Assembly: GCA_019244295.1 (NCBI GenBank)
Contig: JAFASX010000042.1
Span: forward strand, 1-64,000
Origin: Pseudonocardia sp.
GTDB lineage: Bacteria > Actinomycetota > Actinomycetes > Mycobacteriales > Pseudonocardiaceae
DNA: 64,000 nucleotides
Direction: 5' to 3'
This document shows, piece after piece, positions 43,372-52,528 of this stretch. Position numbers and translations under genes: made by a program. The notes beneath the pieces were generated by a model. That model did not search any database. It saw only the letters and a list, made by a program, of their open reading frames with translations, and was not told the origin of the DNA. Each line of letters begins with the position of its first letter. Position 1 is the stretch's first letter.

Positions 43372-44484
43372 ATGCCTCTACGAAATCTCTCGACATGCAC
43401 GCTACCTTCTGTCCCGATGATTACCCTCGATCGTGGCGGCTGGATTCGACTGCTCCGAGCCGCTCCCCTCATAATCGCGTTGGTGGCGGCCACGACTCCG
43501 GTCAGCGTTCGGCCGGTAATCGGAAGAGACTTTCCCGATCCGAACGTGCTGGCGGTTGGCGGCTCGTACTACGCATACTCCACCGCCAGCCATTACGGCA
43601 CTCATGTGCGACACGTCCCAGTCGTACACGCCAGCGCATTACGGGGAACCTGGACTGATGTCGGGGACGCCATGCCGGAACTTCCCAGTTGGGTCCGAAA
43701 AGACGCCACCGGTGAAGGAAGCGTGTGGGCGCCGGATGTTTCGGCGCGCGACGAGGGCGGCTACCTGCTGTACTTCACCGCTCGCGCCGCCGAGCCAATT
43801 AACGTACAGTGTATCGGCGCCGCGCTGAGCCGCTCCCCCAAAGGGCCGTTCCATCCGGTCGGCAACGCGCCGCTGATTTGCCATCCGGAGGAACGCGACA
43901 GCATCGACCCGAAAGCGTTCACCGACGTGGACGGCAAGCGCTATGTGCTGTACACTAGCGGTGCAAAATCCGAGACAATCTGGGCGCAGCCGGTCTCCCA
44001 CGACGGGTTGACCGCGATTGGCAACCGACGGGCGCTTATCAAGGCCGACCGGCCGGAGGAAGCAAATATCGTCGAGTCTCCGGCATTGGTCCGCAAGGGC
44101 AACGAGTACGTCCTGTTCTACTCAGCCAACGCTTATAACAGTGGTAAGTACTTTGTCAACTATGCTACGGCGAATTCCCTGAACGGTCCGTTCGAGAAGA
44201 GTCCGGGCGCGATGCTAGACAAGAACACGTTTGGCGGCGCGCTGGCCAACCCAGGTGGCGAGGATGTCATATACGTGGGCGGGCAACACTACTTGATCTT
44301 CCACGCCTACATTAAACCCCTGCAGCGCTCCATGTTTGTCGCCGGGCTGAGATGGTCCAACGGCAAACCCTCCGTCGAGATGAACGTGCAAGCTCGGGAG
44401 ACCGACGAGCCGACCGACCAGCTTCCGTTCGGCACCGAGGTCCCACCGGAGCGAAGGGGCGTCCAGCCTCCAGACAGCGATTAA
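43372..44484 (+). CDS. secreted glycoside hydrolase family 43-type protein
   Basis: 370 residues from ATG 43372, or 355 from ATG 43417. A signal peptide (LLRAAPLIIALVAATTPVSV) precedes the five-bladed propeller domain. Candidate catalytic acids: Asp in RDFPDPNVLAVGGSYYAYST, Asp in DSIDPKAFTDVDGKRYVLY and Glu in ANIVESPALVRKGNEYVLFY. The family includes arabinanases and xylosidases that debranch plant cell-wall polysaccharides. Substrate not deducible. Acts outside the cell. Confidence 0.88.
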   Translation: MPLRNLSTCTLPSVPMITLDRGGWIRLLRAAPLIIALVAATTPVSVRPVIGRDFPDPNVLAVGGSYYAYSTASHYGTHVRHVPVVHASALRGTWTDVGDAMPELPSWVRKDATGEGSVWAPDVSARDEGGYLLYFTARAAEPINVQCIGAALSRSPKGPFHPVGNAPLICHPEERDSIDPKAFTDVDGKRYVLYTSGAKSETIWAQPVSHDGLTAIGNRRALIKADRPEEANIVESPALVRKGNEYVLFYSANAYNSGKYFVNYATANSLNGPFEKSPGAMLDKNTFGGALANPGGEDVIYVGGQHYLIFHAYIKPLQRSMFVAGLRWSNGKPSVEMNVQARETDEPTDQLPFGTEVPPERRGVQPPDSD

Positions 44485-44498
44485 GCGGCGCCCCTATC

Positions 44499-44535
44499 GT
44501 GAGCGCTGTTCCGGACCGACGGAGACAGCGCTCAC
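44499..44535. terminator. bidirectional hairpin terminator
   Basis: Perfect 11 bp arms GTGAGCGCTGT (44499-44509) and complement (44525-44535) with a 15-base loop, between the convergent GH43 and aldo/keto reductase genes. Confidence 0.75.
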
Positions 44536-44551
44536 GCGAGCGTAAGCGAAT

Positions 44552-45574
44552 TCAGGGCTCGCTGTCCAGCTGCGACATTTGCGCGGCGGGGTAGCGGTCA
44601 CCGGCTACTTTGTCGGCCGGGACGGCCTGTTCAATCGCGGCCAGCTCAGCTTCGGACAGCTCCAGCGTGACCGCGGTCAGCGCTTCGGTCAGCTGATCGC
44701 GGCGCCGGGCACCTACCAGCGGAACCACATCCGCGCCTCGGGAGAGCACCCAGGCGATCGCGACTTGCGCGGGCGTCGCCCCATACGCCTTAGCCAGCTC
44801 GGCCAGTGGCGCCACCACGGTCAGATTGTGTTCCAGGTTCGCGCCGAAGAACCGAGGTGAAAACCCCCGGAAATCACCGGAGGCAGCCACGCTGCCCGCC
44901 GTCCAGGTTCCTGACAGCAGCCCCCGGCTGAGCACGCCATACGCGGTGATCGCCACCCCGAGCTCGCGGCAGACCGGCAGGATCGCGGTCTCCACCCCAC
45001 GGGTCAGTAGTGAGTACTCGATCTGCAGGTCGACGATCGGATGCACTGCGTGCGCCCGCCGGATGGTGTCAACCCCCACTTCGGACAGCCCGATGTGCCG
45101 CACGTAGCCGGCCTCGACGAGCTCGGCGATCGCGCCGACTGTTTCCTCGATCGGCACCACGGGGTCAAGCCGAGCCGGCCGGTAGATGTCCACGTAGTCG
45201 GTGTCCAGCCGGGTCAGGGTGTACGCCAGCGCGGTCTTCACCGCCGCCGGCCGAGCGTCGAAGCCCAGCCACTGCCCATCCGGCCCGCGCTGCGCGCCGA
45301 ACTTCACGCTGAGCAGAACCTGCTCGCGCCTGGTAGACGGCAACGCACGCAAGGCCTCGGCGATAAGCAGCTCGTTGTGGCCCATCCCGTAGAAGTCGCC
45401 GGTGTCCAACATGGTGATGCCAGCATCCAAGGCGGCATGGATGGTGGCGATGCTCTCGGCGCGGTCCGCCGCGCCGTACATCCCCGACATCCCCATACAG
45501 CCGAGGCTCAGCGCCGACACCTCGGGTCCGGTCCGGCCCAGCCAACGGTAGCTCATTGTGCTTAGCGCGCTCAT
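44552..45574 (-). CDS. aldo/keto reductase
   Basis: About 340 residues from ATG 45574; ATG 45556 (MSYRWLG) is also possible. YRWLGRTGPEVSALSLGCMG is the usual start, with Asp/Tyr in LDTGDFYGMGHNELLIAEAL and Lys in LLSVKFGAQRG. Where the catalytic His is normally found, the sequence reads DIYRPARLDPVVPIE, so His is replaced; a known subgroup looks like this. NADPH-dependent; substrate unknown. Follows the FAH gene on the same strand. Confidence 0.9.
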   Translation of the reverse strand: MSALSTMSYRWLGRTGPEVSALSLGCMGMSGMYGAADRAESIATIHAALDAGITMLDTGDFYGMGHNELLIAEALRALPSTRREQVLLSVKFGAQRGPDGQWLGFDARPAAVKTALAYTLTRLDTDYVDIYRPARLDPVVPIEETVGAIAELVEAGYVRHIGLSEVGVDTIRRAHAVHPIVDLQIEYSLLTRGVETAILPVCRELGVAITAYGVLSRGLLSGTWTAGSVAASGDFRGFSPRFFGANLEHNLTVVAPLAELAKAYGATPAQVAIAWVLSRGADVVPLVGARRRDQLTEALTAVTLELSEAELAAIEQAVPADKVAGDRYPAAQMSQLDSEP

Positions 45575-45619
45575 GACCGCCAGCCTGCCGCTGGACGCCG
45601 GGGTCGACAACCCGGGCCG

Positions 45620-46459
45620 TTAAGAACGAAACGACCCTTCGGCGCGGCAGACATTGCGACACTCACCGATGCCTTCGATCCGCGTCACCAGCTCGCTGCC
45701 AGGGCCGAGCCAGCGCTGCGGCTGGCGTGCGGCGCCAACACCACCCGGAGTGCCGGTCGCTATCAGGTCACCAGGCACCAGGGTGATGATCGAGGAGATG
45801 TACTGGACCAGCGCCACCGGATCGAACACCAGGTGGGACACGTCGGACTTCTGCATCTCCTCCCCGTCGAGGGTGCAGGAGATTTCCCCGACCGGCGCGG
45901 GATCACTGTCCTCGGAGACCACCAGCCACGGCCCAACCGGGGTTGCCGCCTCAAACATCTTGCCCTGCAACCACTGCGGCGTCCGGTTTTGGAAATCACG
46001 CGCGGTGACGTCGTTGACCACGGTGTACCCGGCGATTGCGGCGCGGGCCCGCTCGGGCGTGGCGTGCCGCACCGGGGCGCCGATCACCACGCCCAGCTCG
46101 GCCTCCCAGTCGACCATCCGTGAGCCGGCCGGCAACGTCACCGGGTCGTACGCGCCGATCAGGGAGCGGGCGAACTTGGCGAACAGGGTTGGGTACTCCG
46201 GCAGTTCGCGACCCATCTCCGCGATGTGGTTGCGGTAGTTCAGCCCGACGCAGAGCACCTTCTCCGGACGAGGCACCAACGTTGCGTAGTCGAGGCCCCC
46301 GAGTGGACGGGTCCGGCCGGAGGCGGCGGATGCCTCGGCCCGCCAGTCGACTCGGGCCAGGAATGCGCCCACATCGAGGGCGCCCAGCTCTACGGCGTGC
46401 TCGTCGTCGATCCGCACCGCACGGGTGCCCTCGGCGGTGCGGATCGTGGCCAGCTTCAT
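45620..46459 (-). CDS. fumarylacetoacetate hydrolase family protein
   Basis: 279 residues from ATG 46459, preceded by CAGGAGATC. VLCVGLNYRNHIAEMGRELP, PTLFAKFARSLIGAYDPVTL, VDWEAELGVVIGAPVRHA and YTVVNDVTARDFQNRTPQWL are the metal-binding family motifs; LIATGTPGGVGAARQPQRWL follows. Members hydrolyse or decarboxylate acyl-pyruvates and dienoates in aromatic degradation. Probably co-transcribed with the aldo/keto reductase (45 bp gap). Confidence 0.92.
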   Translation of the reverse strand: MKLATIRTAEGTRAVRIDDEHAVELGALDVGAFLARVDWRAEASAASGRTRPLGGLDYATLVPRPEKVLCVGLNYRNHIAEMGRELPEYPTLFAKFARSLIGAYDPVTLPAGSRMVDWEAELGVVIGAPVRHATPERARAAIAGYTVVNDVTARDFQNRTPQWLQGKMFEAATPVGPWLVVSEDSDPAPVGEISCTLDGEEMQKSDVSHLVFDPVALVQYISSIITLVPGDLIATGTPGGVGAARQPQRWLGPGSELVTRIEGIGECRNVCRAEGSFRS

Positions 46460-46999
46460 CTGATCTCCTGTATCGCGGGGTACCGCCGATGCTTCTTGCG
46501 CCGATCGACAGCTAAACACAACTCAAACAGACCGTTTGCCGTGCCGCGAGGCGAGCGGAGGCCCGGTTGCGGGCATCAGTCCGGGCGACCGCTGACCCGT
46601 TCCACCCACGCCGAGATCCACACCAGAGTGGCGGGACCATGATCAAACCAGTCCAGTGGCGATCTCGACGAACCGGTCAGCCACCAGGATTCAGGCAGTG
46701 AACCGTTCGCCCGGGGCGGCGATGGCTGAGCGGATCCGGTATATGAATACCTGACGCGAGGGAGCACCCACATGCGGATCGAAGGCATCACCGATCTCGC
46801 GGTACAACACTGGTCAACCATCCCGATGTCGAGGGTCCCGATAGTTCAGAATGGGCTCATGCACCTTCTGGATCCCGATGACCCGCGCACGATCGTCGAT
46901 GGCGAACGGGTGTGAGGTAATCGCGCAGTCGCCGGGATGTGTCAGGACGTGTGAGGTGCCGCAACCAGGCCAGGCGTGGCGAGGGGGAAGGGGCAACAG
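46460..46999. other. intergenic, no supported gene
   Basis: 540 bp between divergent genes. A short frame from ATG 46771 (MRIEGITDLAGTTLVNHPDV) has no recognisable family and weak support. No repeats of note. Confidence 0.4.
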
Positions 47000-47467
47000 G
47001 TGGTCGAACCAGTGCCGCGAACTCAGGGGCAGGCGGGCCCAGTGCCCCTGGGCCGACTATTGGCGCAGGCTGGGCGCCTGGTGTCCCGGTTGACGGAGGC
47101 AGTGCTGGCTAGTGCGACACTGACGGTGGATCAGTGGCGCGTTCTTGATCTGCTCGCCGACCGCGCGGGTCACTCCATGTCGGAGATCGCCGGCGCGGTC
47201 GTCGTGCCCGGTCCCACCCTCACGAAGATCGTGGACCGGCTGGTCGACGCGGCCTTGGTCTACCGCTTGGTCGACGACCGCGATCGACGCCGGGTGCTGG
47301 TCTTCATCTCCGATGACGGCCGCGCGTTGCACCAGCGCCTCGAGCCATCGGTCGCCGAGGTTGAAGCACAGGCATTAGGAGTGCTGGGCACGCACGGTCC
47401 GCTCATGCTGGAGTTGCTCACCCGGCTGGCCGAAGACATGCCGCGAGCCCTCGAACCTCGGCCGTGA
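47000..47467 (+). CDS. MarR family transcriptional regulator
   Basis: 155 residues from the GTG at 47000, preceded by GGGGGAAGGGG. ASATLTVDQWRVLDLLADRA, HSMSEIAGAVVVPGPTLTKI and VDRLVDAALVYRLVDDRDRR form the winged helix. It converges on the substrate-binding protein gene with a 7 bp gap. Its targets may be the divergent FAH/AKR pair. Confidence 0.9.
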   Translation: MVEPVPRTQGQAGPVPLGRLLAQAGRLVSRLTEAVLASATLTVDQWRVLDLLADRAGHSMSEIAGAVVVPGPTLTKIVDRLVDAALVYRLVDDRDRRRVLVFISDDGRALHQRLEPSVAEVEAQALGVLGTHGPLMLELLTRLAEDMPRALEPRP

Positions 47468-47474
47468 CACTAGC

Positions 47475-48587
47475 TCAGCAGCCTGAGTGGATCTCGGCGA
47501 GCACATCGAACTCCAATCCGTCCGCTCTCGCCAGGTAGATGCGCTGGGCCAAGTGCCGATCACGCATCTGGACGACGCCGCGCGGCCCCTCGTAGCGAAC
47601 CGACTCCGATACGGAGCTGATCCGTCGCACGTCGGTTCCTCCAGCCGCATCCGCGAGCTCAGCAAGCAGCGCTATGCCTTCGAAGCAGGACTCCCCCGGC
47701 GAGGTGATCGCTGGGGCGTTAGCTCCCAGCCGATCCAGATAGCGCCGCTCGAAGTCCATGCTGTACGCGTTGGCGAGCGTCTCGAAAAAGCCAGCGGCCG
47801 AGTACAGCTCGTGGCTGTTGGCCGCCCCGGTCGCCAACAACATGTTCTCATCCATGAGCGGGCTGAGCCGCACGCAGCCGTCGTGCAGGCGCATCTCGGT
47901 GAACTCGCGGTTGAACGCCACCGCGTCCGAGCCCAGCAGGAACATCAGCACACCCTGCACGCGGGAGCGCTCGACCCGCCGGAGCACCTGGCCGAACTCC
48001 TGGGTACCCAAGGGGACGAAGATCTGGTCTCTGATCTCCACGCCCAGCTCGTCCGCGTACTCGACAGCCGACCGCGCGGACGCCCACGGCCAGATGTAGT
48101 CATCACCGACAATGCACCAGCTCTGAATACCCAGCTCGCGCTTCATCCAGCGCATGGCCGGCAGCAGCTGCCTCGACGGAGTCTCACCGGTCATGAACAG
48201 GCCAGGAGTCCGCTCACCTCCCTCATACACCGCGGTGTAGACATAGGGAACCCGACCCGATACTCGTTGCGCGACGGCTCGGCGCACGGCCGAGGTGTGC
48301 CACCCGGCCACAGCCTGCACCATCTCCGACCCAACCAGGGCGGCCACTTCCTCGGCGACCTGCGCCGGAGCCTGGCCGCCATCCACTGGGCGAAGACGCA
48401 CCTCGCGCCCGAGAATGCCACCAGCTTCGTTGATCTCGGACACGGCCAGCCGCCCACTGGCCTGGCAGGACGGGCCGTAGATACCGGACGGGCCGCTGGC
48501 TGGAACAACAAAAGCTACGTCAAGAACGTTCGCCTCCACTTGGCCTCCCCCCGAGCCAGCCCAGACGATCCAGTCTGCTCCCGGCAT
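47475..48587 (-). CDS. ABC-type amide/urea substrate-binding protein (UrtA/AmiC-like), no signal peptide
   Basis: 370 residues. VAFVVPASGPSGIYGPSCQA then SGRLAVSEINEAGGILGREV is the type I periplasmic-binding start; QSWCIVGDDYIWPWASARSA and ITSPGESCFEGIALLAELAD match the UrtA/FmdD/AmiC branch. The N-terminus (MPGADWIVWAGSGGG) has no hydrophobic signal or lipobox, and no permease or ATPase gene is near. So it may act in the cytosol as a ligand sensor, as AmiC does, rather than in transport. Confidence 0.82.
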   Translation of the reverse strand: MPGADWIVWAGSGGGQVEANVLDVAFVVPASGPSGIYGPSCQASGRLAVSEINEAGGILGREVRLRPVDGGQAPAQVAEEVAALVGSEMVQAVAGWHTSAVRRAVAQRVSGRVPYVYTAVYEGGERTPGLFMTGETPSRQLLPAMRWMKRELGIQSWCIVGDDYIWPWASARSAVEYADELGVEIRDQIFVPLGTQEFGQVLRRVERSRVQGVLMFLLGSDAVAFNREFTEMRLHDGCVRLSPLMDENMLLATGAANSHELYSAAGFFETLANAYSMDFERRYLDRLGANAPAITSPGESCFEGIALLAELADAAGGTDVRRISSVSESVRYEGPRGVVQMRDRHLAQRIYLARADGLEFDVLAEIHSGC

Positions 48588-48594
48588 GTTTCCT

Positions 48595-48870
48595 CTAGGT
48601 ATACGGCGGCTGCGGCGTTCGGGTGGACCGGCCGCCCGAACTCCGTGCGCCGGATCGAGTATTGACTACTACCACCGACTGAATACCTTCACCCTCGAAA
48701 TTCTCCAAGCACACGGCTTTGGGATGTCCCGCCTGCGCAAGTCCAGCCACGAACCACGCGCCCAGCTGTGTCCCGCCGAAGGAGTCAGCCATGCGCAGGT
48801 CCTGGACAACGCGTGAGCCATCGAATGCGTGAGCCATCGCGAGATGATCGTCGGCATGAAGGTTGGTCAT
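48595..48870 (-). CDS. hypothetical protein
   Basis: 91 residues: MTNLHADDHLAMAHAFDGSR ... LGAWFVAGLAQAGHPKAVCL then ENFEGEGIQSVVVVNTRSG. Codon use on this strand looks coding. It ends 7 bp before the substrate-binding protein start, so it may be in one operon with it. No family recognised. Confidence 0.4.
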   Translation of the reverse strand: MTNLHADDHLAMAHAFDGSRVVQDLRMADSFGGTQLGAWFVAGLAQAGHPKAVCLENFEGEGIQSVVVVNTRSGARSSGGRSTRTPQPPYT

Positions 48871-49094
48871 GAAGACCACCCAACAAGCCACCCTACAACA
48901 CCTCTTCAGACAGACCAACGGGCCAACTTCGATGACAACAAACAACGTGACCATCCGTCATCGAATCTAGCCCGCTCAGGTCAAGGTCACTAGTTCGCAC
49001 CGGGACGCCGCGCACAACGCGTATGCGGGCGACACAGCACCTGTAAGAGCCGCGCCAACGTCACACGTGCTGTAAGAGTAAGCAGGGGCGCGGA

Positions 49095-49563
49095 TCAGCG
49101 CCCAATGCTGTGGACTGACACCATCCCTTCGCCTGTCGCACCCGTGCGTTGTTGAGCTGGTGTCGGCGCGATGGAGCGCAGCACGGTGGTGTGGATGGCG
49201 AGGTCTTCGGCCGCCGTACGGTACGGCCGCTCGCCATAGCGGCCCACCCTCCTGGTCGTCGAAAGGTATTTCCAGTCCCAGATCCTCATCGGTCGGCTCG
49301 AACTTGAGCCCGGCAAGCTCGTCGACCGTTGCGGGTAGCACGAAGTCGAGGTCCACATGCTGACATTCCCCCCATTTCCAGTCACCGATCGGGCGGACGA
49401 TACGAAAGCACGGCGCAGCCGTCTCAGAATCGACACGCCACAGCACGAGCAGCCCATCATTCGGCTCGCCGAAGAGCGGAGGCTGGGTTACGAGGGGCGG
49501 ATTGCGATAGAACACGCCCGGCATGCGAAGTCGGTGTGCGAGCCGCACGCGGACCCGGAACAC
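49095..49563 (-). pseudogene. hypothetical protein, probable frameshift
   Basis: From 49563 (or ATG 49524) the frame gives PPLFGEPNDGLLVLWRVDSE ... LDFVLPATVDELAGLKFEPT then DLGLEIPFDDQEGG. After about 49250 this frame becomes basic and protein-unlike until 48976. The next frame reads RYGERPYRTAAEDLAIHTTV then LRSIAPTPAQQ and stops at 49095, which looks coding. One base seems to be lost or gained. Family not recognised. Divergent from the SRPBCC gene. Confidence 0.4.
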
Positions 49564-49570
49564 TCAGTGC

Positions 49571-50038
49571 ATGACCCGGTTCTCCGCGACCAACTACTCC
49601 GAAGCCGTGGTCGCCGCCGACCGCTCCAAGATATGGGCAGCCCTAACCGACCCCGTTCTGCTGCCCGAGCTCACCCCACTGCTCGCCCGCATCGAAACAG
49701 ACGGTGACCTGTGGCACTGGTACCTGAAACCGATCACGGTGCTCGGGATCAACGTCGGCACCGTGTTCACCGAACTGATGCGGTTCGACGAAGGCCGGCG
49801 GATCGACTACACTCACGAGCCGCCTTATGGCGCCAACGAACGAACCGGGGCCGAGGGCTGGTACGAGCTCTCGGATACCGAGGGAGGCACCCGACTGGCG
49901 ATCAGCATGACGCTACATGTCGATCTTCCGTTAGCTCCGCTGGTCACGCCGGTTGTCTCTCAGGTGATGGCGACCGTGATGCAGCGCACCGGCGACCGGT
50001 TCTCCGTCAACTTGCTGCGCCATCTCGGAATCGAGTAA
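49571..50038 (+). CDS. SRPBCC family protein
   Basis: 155 residues. YSEAVVAADRSKIWAALTDP at the N-terminus and the C-terminal helix VVSQVMATVMQRTGDRFSVN bracket a START/Bet v1-like fold; GNERTG-type mid region reads PPYGANERTGAEGWYELSDT. Such proteins bind hydrophobic ligands or act as polyketide cyclases. Six bases before the class II aldolase start, so an operon. Confidence 0.85.
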   Translation: MTRFSATNYSEAVVAADRSKIWAALTDPVLLPELTPLLARIETDGDLWHWYLKPITVLGINVGTVFTELMRFDEGRRIDYTHEPPYGANERTGAEGWYELSDTEGGTRLAISMTLHVDLPLAPLVTPVVSQVMATVMQRTGDRFSVNLLRHLGIE

Positions 50039-50043
50039 GAACA

Positions 50044-50685
50044 GTGCATCAGAAGGCCAGCACAGCCGGCGAGCTGCGGGTACAGCTCGCCGATGTTGGC
50101 ACGGCGGCGGTGCGTTCAGGGTTGGTGTTGGCCAGCGGAGGCAATCTGTCGGCGCGGCTGCCGGGCGCTGAGGAGTTCGTGGTGACCGGGGCGGGTACCT
50201 GGCTCGATCAGCTCGTGGCGGCCGATTTCAGCACGCTACGCCTCAGTGACGGCGCGCTGCTGGACGGCGCGCCGACGCCGTCCACGGAATGGAAGCTGCA
50301 CTGGCGTACCTACCAGGCCCGACCGGACGTCAACGCGATCGTCCACCTGCACCCGCAGCACGCGGTGCTGGTGGACGCCCTGAACGAGCCAATCCGATTG
50401 ATCACCCTGGATCACGCCAATTACGTGCGCTCGATAGGACGGGTGCCCTACCACCCGAACGGCTCAGACGAGCTGGCCGAGGCCGCAGCGCTGCAGGCAA
50501 CGCTACATAACGTGATGGTGCTGACCCATCACGGCTGCTCCGCGCTGGGTGAGGACGTCGGAATGGCGTTCCGGCGGGCGGCGAACCTGGAAGAAGCGGC
50601 GACCGCCACCTATCGGCTGCTTCTGCTCGGCAACCGCACCCTCACCTTCCCAGTCGAGCATCTCGCCAGGTTGCACCACGGCTGA
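50044..50685 (+). CDS. class II aldolase/adducin family protein
   Basis: 213 residues from a GTG. LASGGNLSARLPGAEEFVVT, NAIVHLHPQHAVLVDAL (metal ligands H-x-H) and MVLTHHGCSALGEDVGMAFR (third His) define the L-fuculose-1-phosphate aldolase/adducin fold with zinc. Probably a sugar-phosphate aldolase or decarboxylase. Coupled to the SRPBCC gene; catabolic role unknown. Confidence 0.88.
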   Translation: MHQKASTAGELRVQLADVGTAAVRSGLVLASGGNLSARLPGAEEFVVTGAGTWLDQLVAADFSTLRLSDGALLDGAPTPSTEWKLHWRTYQARPDVNAIVHLHPQHAVLVDALNEPIRLITLDHANYVRSIGRVPYHPNGSDELAEAAALQATLHNVMVLTHHGCSALGEDVGMAFRRAANLEEAATATYRLLLLGNRTLTFPVEHLARLHHG

Positions 50686-50878
50686 TCGCGTCCTCGCCGC
50701 ATGAGGCACGAGCTGCAGAAGCCTGCCCTGAGAGAGCACCGCGCTTGAAAGGCAACGCCTAGCTCATTCTTGGCGGCTTTCCAGGGAAGGCTCCTAACTT
50801 TGGTTTCGCCGCCGCTCCCCGAGGCCGGCAAATGTCTACCGAAGCGGCCATCTGCCGCGTCAACATCTGGAGGACCCC

Positions 50879-51256
50879 ATGTCCGCACATTCGGCCCTGC
50901 GCTGGCTGACCGTCCCGATCACCGCTCTCACCGTGGTAAGCATCGCAGCCTGCGGCCCCAACAACGCCGCGTCCTCCTCCGGAGGCGGCGCGAGCCCATC
51001 CGCCAGCTCGGAGGCCCCAAGCGGGCGAGGCGCGTTCGCGGCTTACCGGGAGTGCCTGAGCCAGCACGGAGTACAGATGCCCGATCGAGAGCGTCAGCGG
51101 GAGAACGCCAGCGGCGCTCCGAGACTCAGCGGCGCCAATCGGCCTCATCATGACCCGGGAACCCCGCCGCCTGGAGTCGACAAAAACACCTGGGACGCCG
51201 CCCGCGCCGCCTGTGCCAGCCTGCGTCCGACACCGTCGGCGGCTCCGACTAGCTGA
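50879..51256 (+). CDS. small secreted lipoprotein, hypothetical
   Basis: 125 residues, signal LRWLTVPITALTVVSIAAC ending in a lipobox Cys near residue 25, then a Ser/Gly/Ala-rich spacer and YRECLSQHGVQMPDR, with a second Cys near the C-terminus (ARAACASLRP). Small lipoproteins with the YRECL-x-x-HG motif are widespread in actinobacteria. Two Cys may form a disulfide. Function unknown. Confidence 0.75.
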   Translation: MSAHSALRWLTVPITALTVVSIAACGPNNAASSSGGGASPSASSEAPSGRGAFAAYRECLSQHGVQMPDRERQRENASGAPRLSGANRPHHDPGTPPPGVDKNTWDAARAACASLRPTPSAAPTS

Positions 51257-51294
51257 GAGCCAACCTGCTATTCGCCGCTGGTCACCACGAGAAC

Positions 51295-51336
51295 GACACC
51301 AGAGTGATTTTAGCAAGATCACATCACTCTGGTGTC
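51295..51336. terminator. hairpin terminator of the lipoprotein gene
   Basis: Perfect 14 bp arms GACACCAGAGTGAT (51295-51308) and complement (51323-51336), 14-base loop starting TTTTAGC. It lies 38 bp after the stop codon. Confidence 0.75.
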
Positions 51337-51666
51337 GATGTCGAGTCAATGGACGGCTCAGCTGGAGCGCAGTCGCTGTTTGATCTCGGTCTTGAGCGCC
51401 TTGTCGACCCGCACCTGTCCGTAGGACAGCGAGACCCCGTCCATAGTCAGCGTCCATAGTCAGACAGAGGGCGTCGACGCCCCACGACGCCCCTGTCCCG
51501 ATAGGCCGTCAGACTCATCTCAGGTGTGCATGGTTACGACCGGATTGAGCACCAACCCAAAGTTGCGCACACATCCGCGTCCGGACGACACTGTAAGAAC
51601 GATTTTGGACGACTGTCGAGTTCTTCTTCGCGGCTGTTCAGGCAACACTATCGGTTACCCTGGCAG
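51337..51666. other. intergenic, no supported gene
   Basis: 330 bp. A 28-codon minus frame at 51358-51444 (MDGVSLSYGQVRVDKALKTE) looks like the tail of a lost gene. GTCCATAGTCAG occurs twice near 51440-51463. Confidence 0.35.
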
Positions 51667-52299
51667 ATGATGACCCCCACCACAGGGATAGACACAGCGA
51701 GGGTCGACAAGTTCGAGGCGCGCCGTCGCGAACTCGCCGACGCGGCGCTGCAGACGCTGTCCGAGCTTGGCTACGCGCGCACCAGCCTACGCGAAATCGC
51801 GCAAAACTCACCGTTCTCCCACGGTGTACTGCACTACTACTTCCGCGATAAGGTCGAGCTGATCACCTATTGTGTGCGCCGATACAAAGCGGTGTGCGTG
51901 CGGCGTTACGACGAGATCGTCGCCGAAGCTACCACCGCTGAGGAGCTTTCCGCCGGGTTCGCCGAGGCCATAGTTACCACGCTAGTGGCTGACGCGACAA
52001 TGCACCGCCTCTGGTACGACCTACGCTCTCAGGCGCTGTTCGAGGAGTCGTTCCGTGCCGACGTACTGGAGATCGACAACACGCTGCAACGGATGATCTG
52101 GCGCGTAGTCAGCCGCTACGCCGAGCTGGTCGGCACGGGACCAAGCACGCCCGCCGCCACCACCTATGTGATGTTCGACGGGCTCTTTCAGCGAGCGCTG
52201 CTACTGCATTTGTCCGGCGCCGAAACCGCCGCCGACGAGCTGCGAACCGGTGTACGGCACCTACTGGAGCTTGTGGCACCGCCCGATCTGAATCGATGA
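51667..52299 (+). CDS. TetR family transcriptional regulator
   Basis: 210 residues from ATG 51667. The HTH is DAALQTLSELGYARTSLREI then AQNSPFSHGVLHYYFRDKVE, somewhat unusual in having NSPFSHGVLHYYF where AGVSKGTLYHYF is common. The C-terminal ligand domain (TMHRLWYDLRSQALFEESFR) resembles fatty-acid/acyl-CoA responsive members. Target genes are not obvious. Confidence 0.9.
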   Translation: MMTPTTGIDTARVDKFEARRRELADAALQTLSELGYARTSLREIAQNSPFSHGVLHYYFRDKVELITYCVRRYKAVCVRRYDEIVAEATTAEELSAGFAEAIVTTLVADATMHRLWYDLRSQALFEESFRADVLEIDNTLQRMIWRVVSRYAELVGTGPSTPAATTYVMFDGLFQRALLLHLSGAETAADELRTGVRHLLELVAPPDLNR

Positions 52300-52528
52300 C
52301 AACAATAGGTACCACATCAATTCTCGCGGGAGCAAGGAGAGCAGTGGCCGCGGCTTTACCCGAGTAGTGACGCGCCGCTGACCCGGGTCGTTGTTCCCGA
52401 ACCCGTTGAAGTTTCCACGGAGCGCCGCCTTGCGCTTTAAAGCGATCGATGAGCATCTTTTCAGGCACGGGGAGGTCCCACGGCCTGCCGGCGAAGTTCT
52501 GTCGGTGCTCCGCAATAGGGTCACCGCC

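Noticed and set aside
51358..51444. 28-codon minus frame MDGVSLSYGQVRVDKALKTE
   Set aside because: Looks like the end of a larger protein but has no ribosome site or upstream portion; too short to call a gene.
52301..52528. AACAATAGGTACC near 52305 resembling the repeat-unit start at 17 kb
   Set aside because: Similarity is limited to about 10 bases; the GGTGGTAC core and the hairpin are absent.
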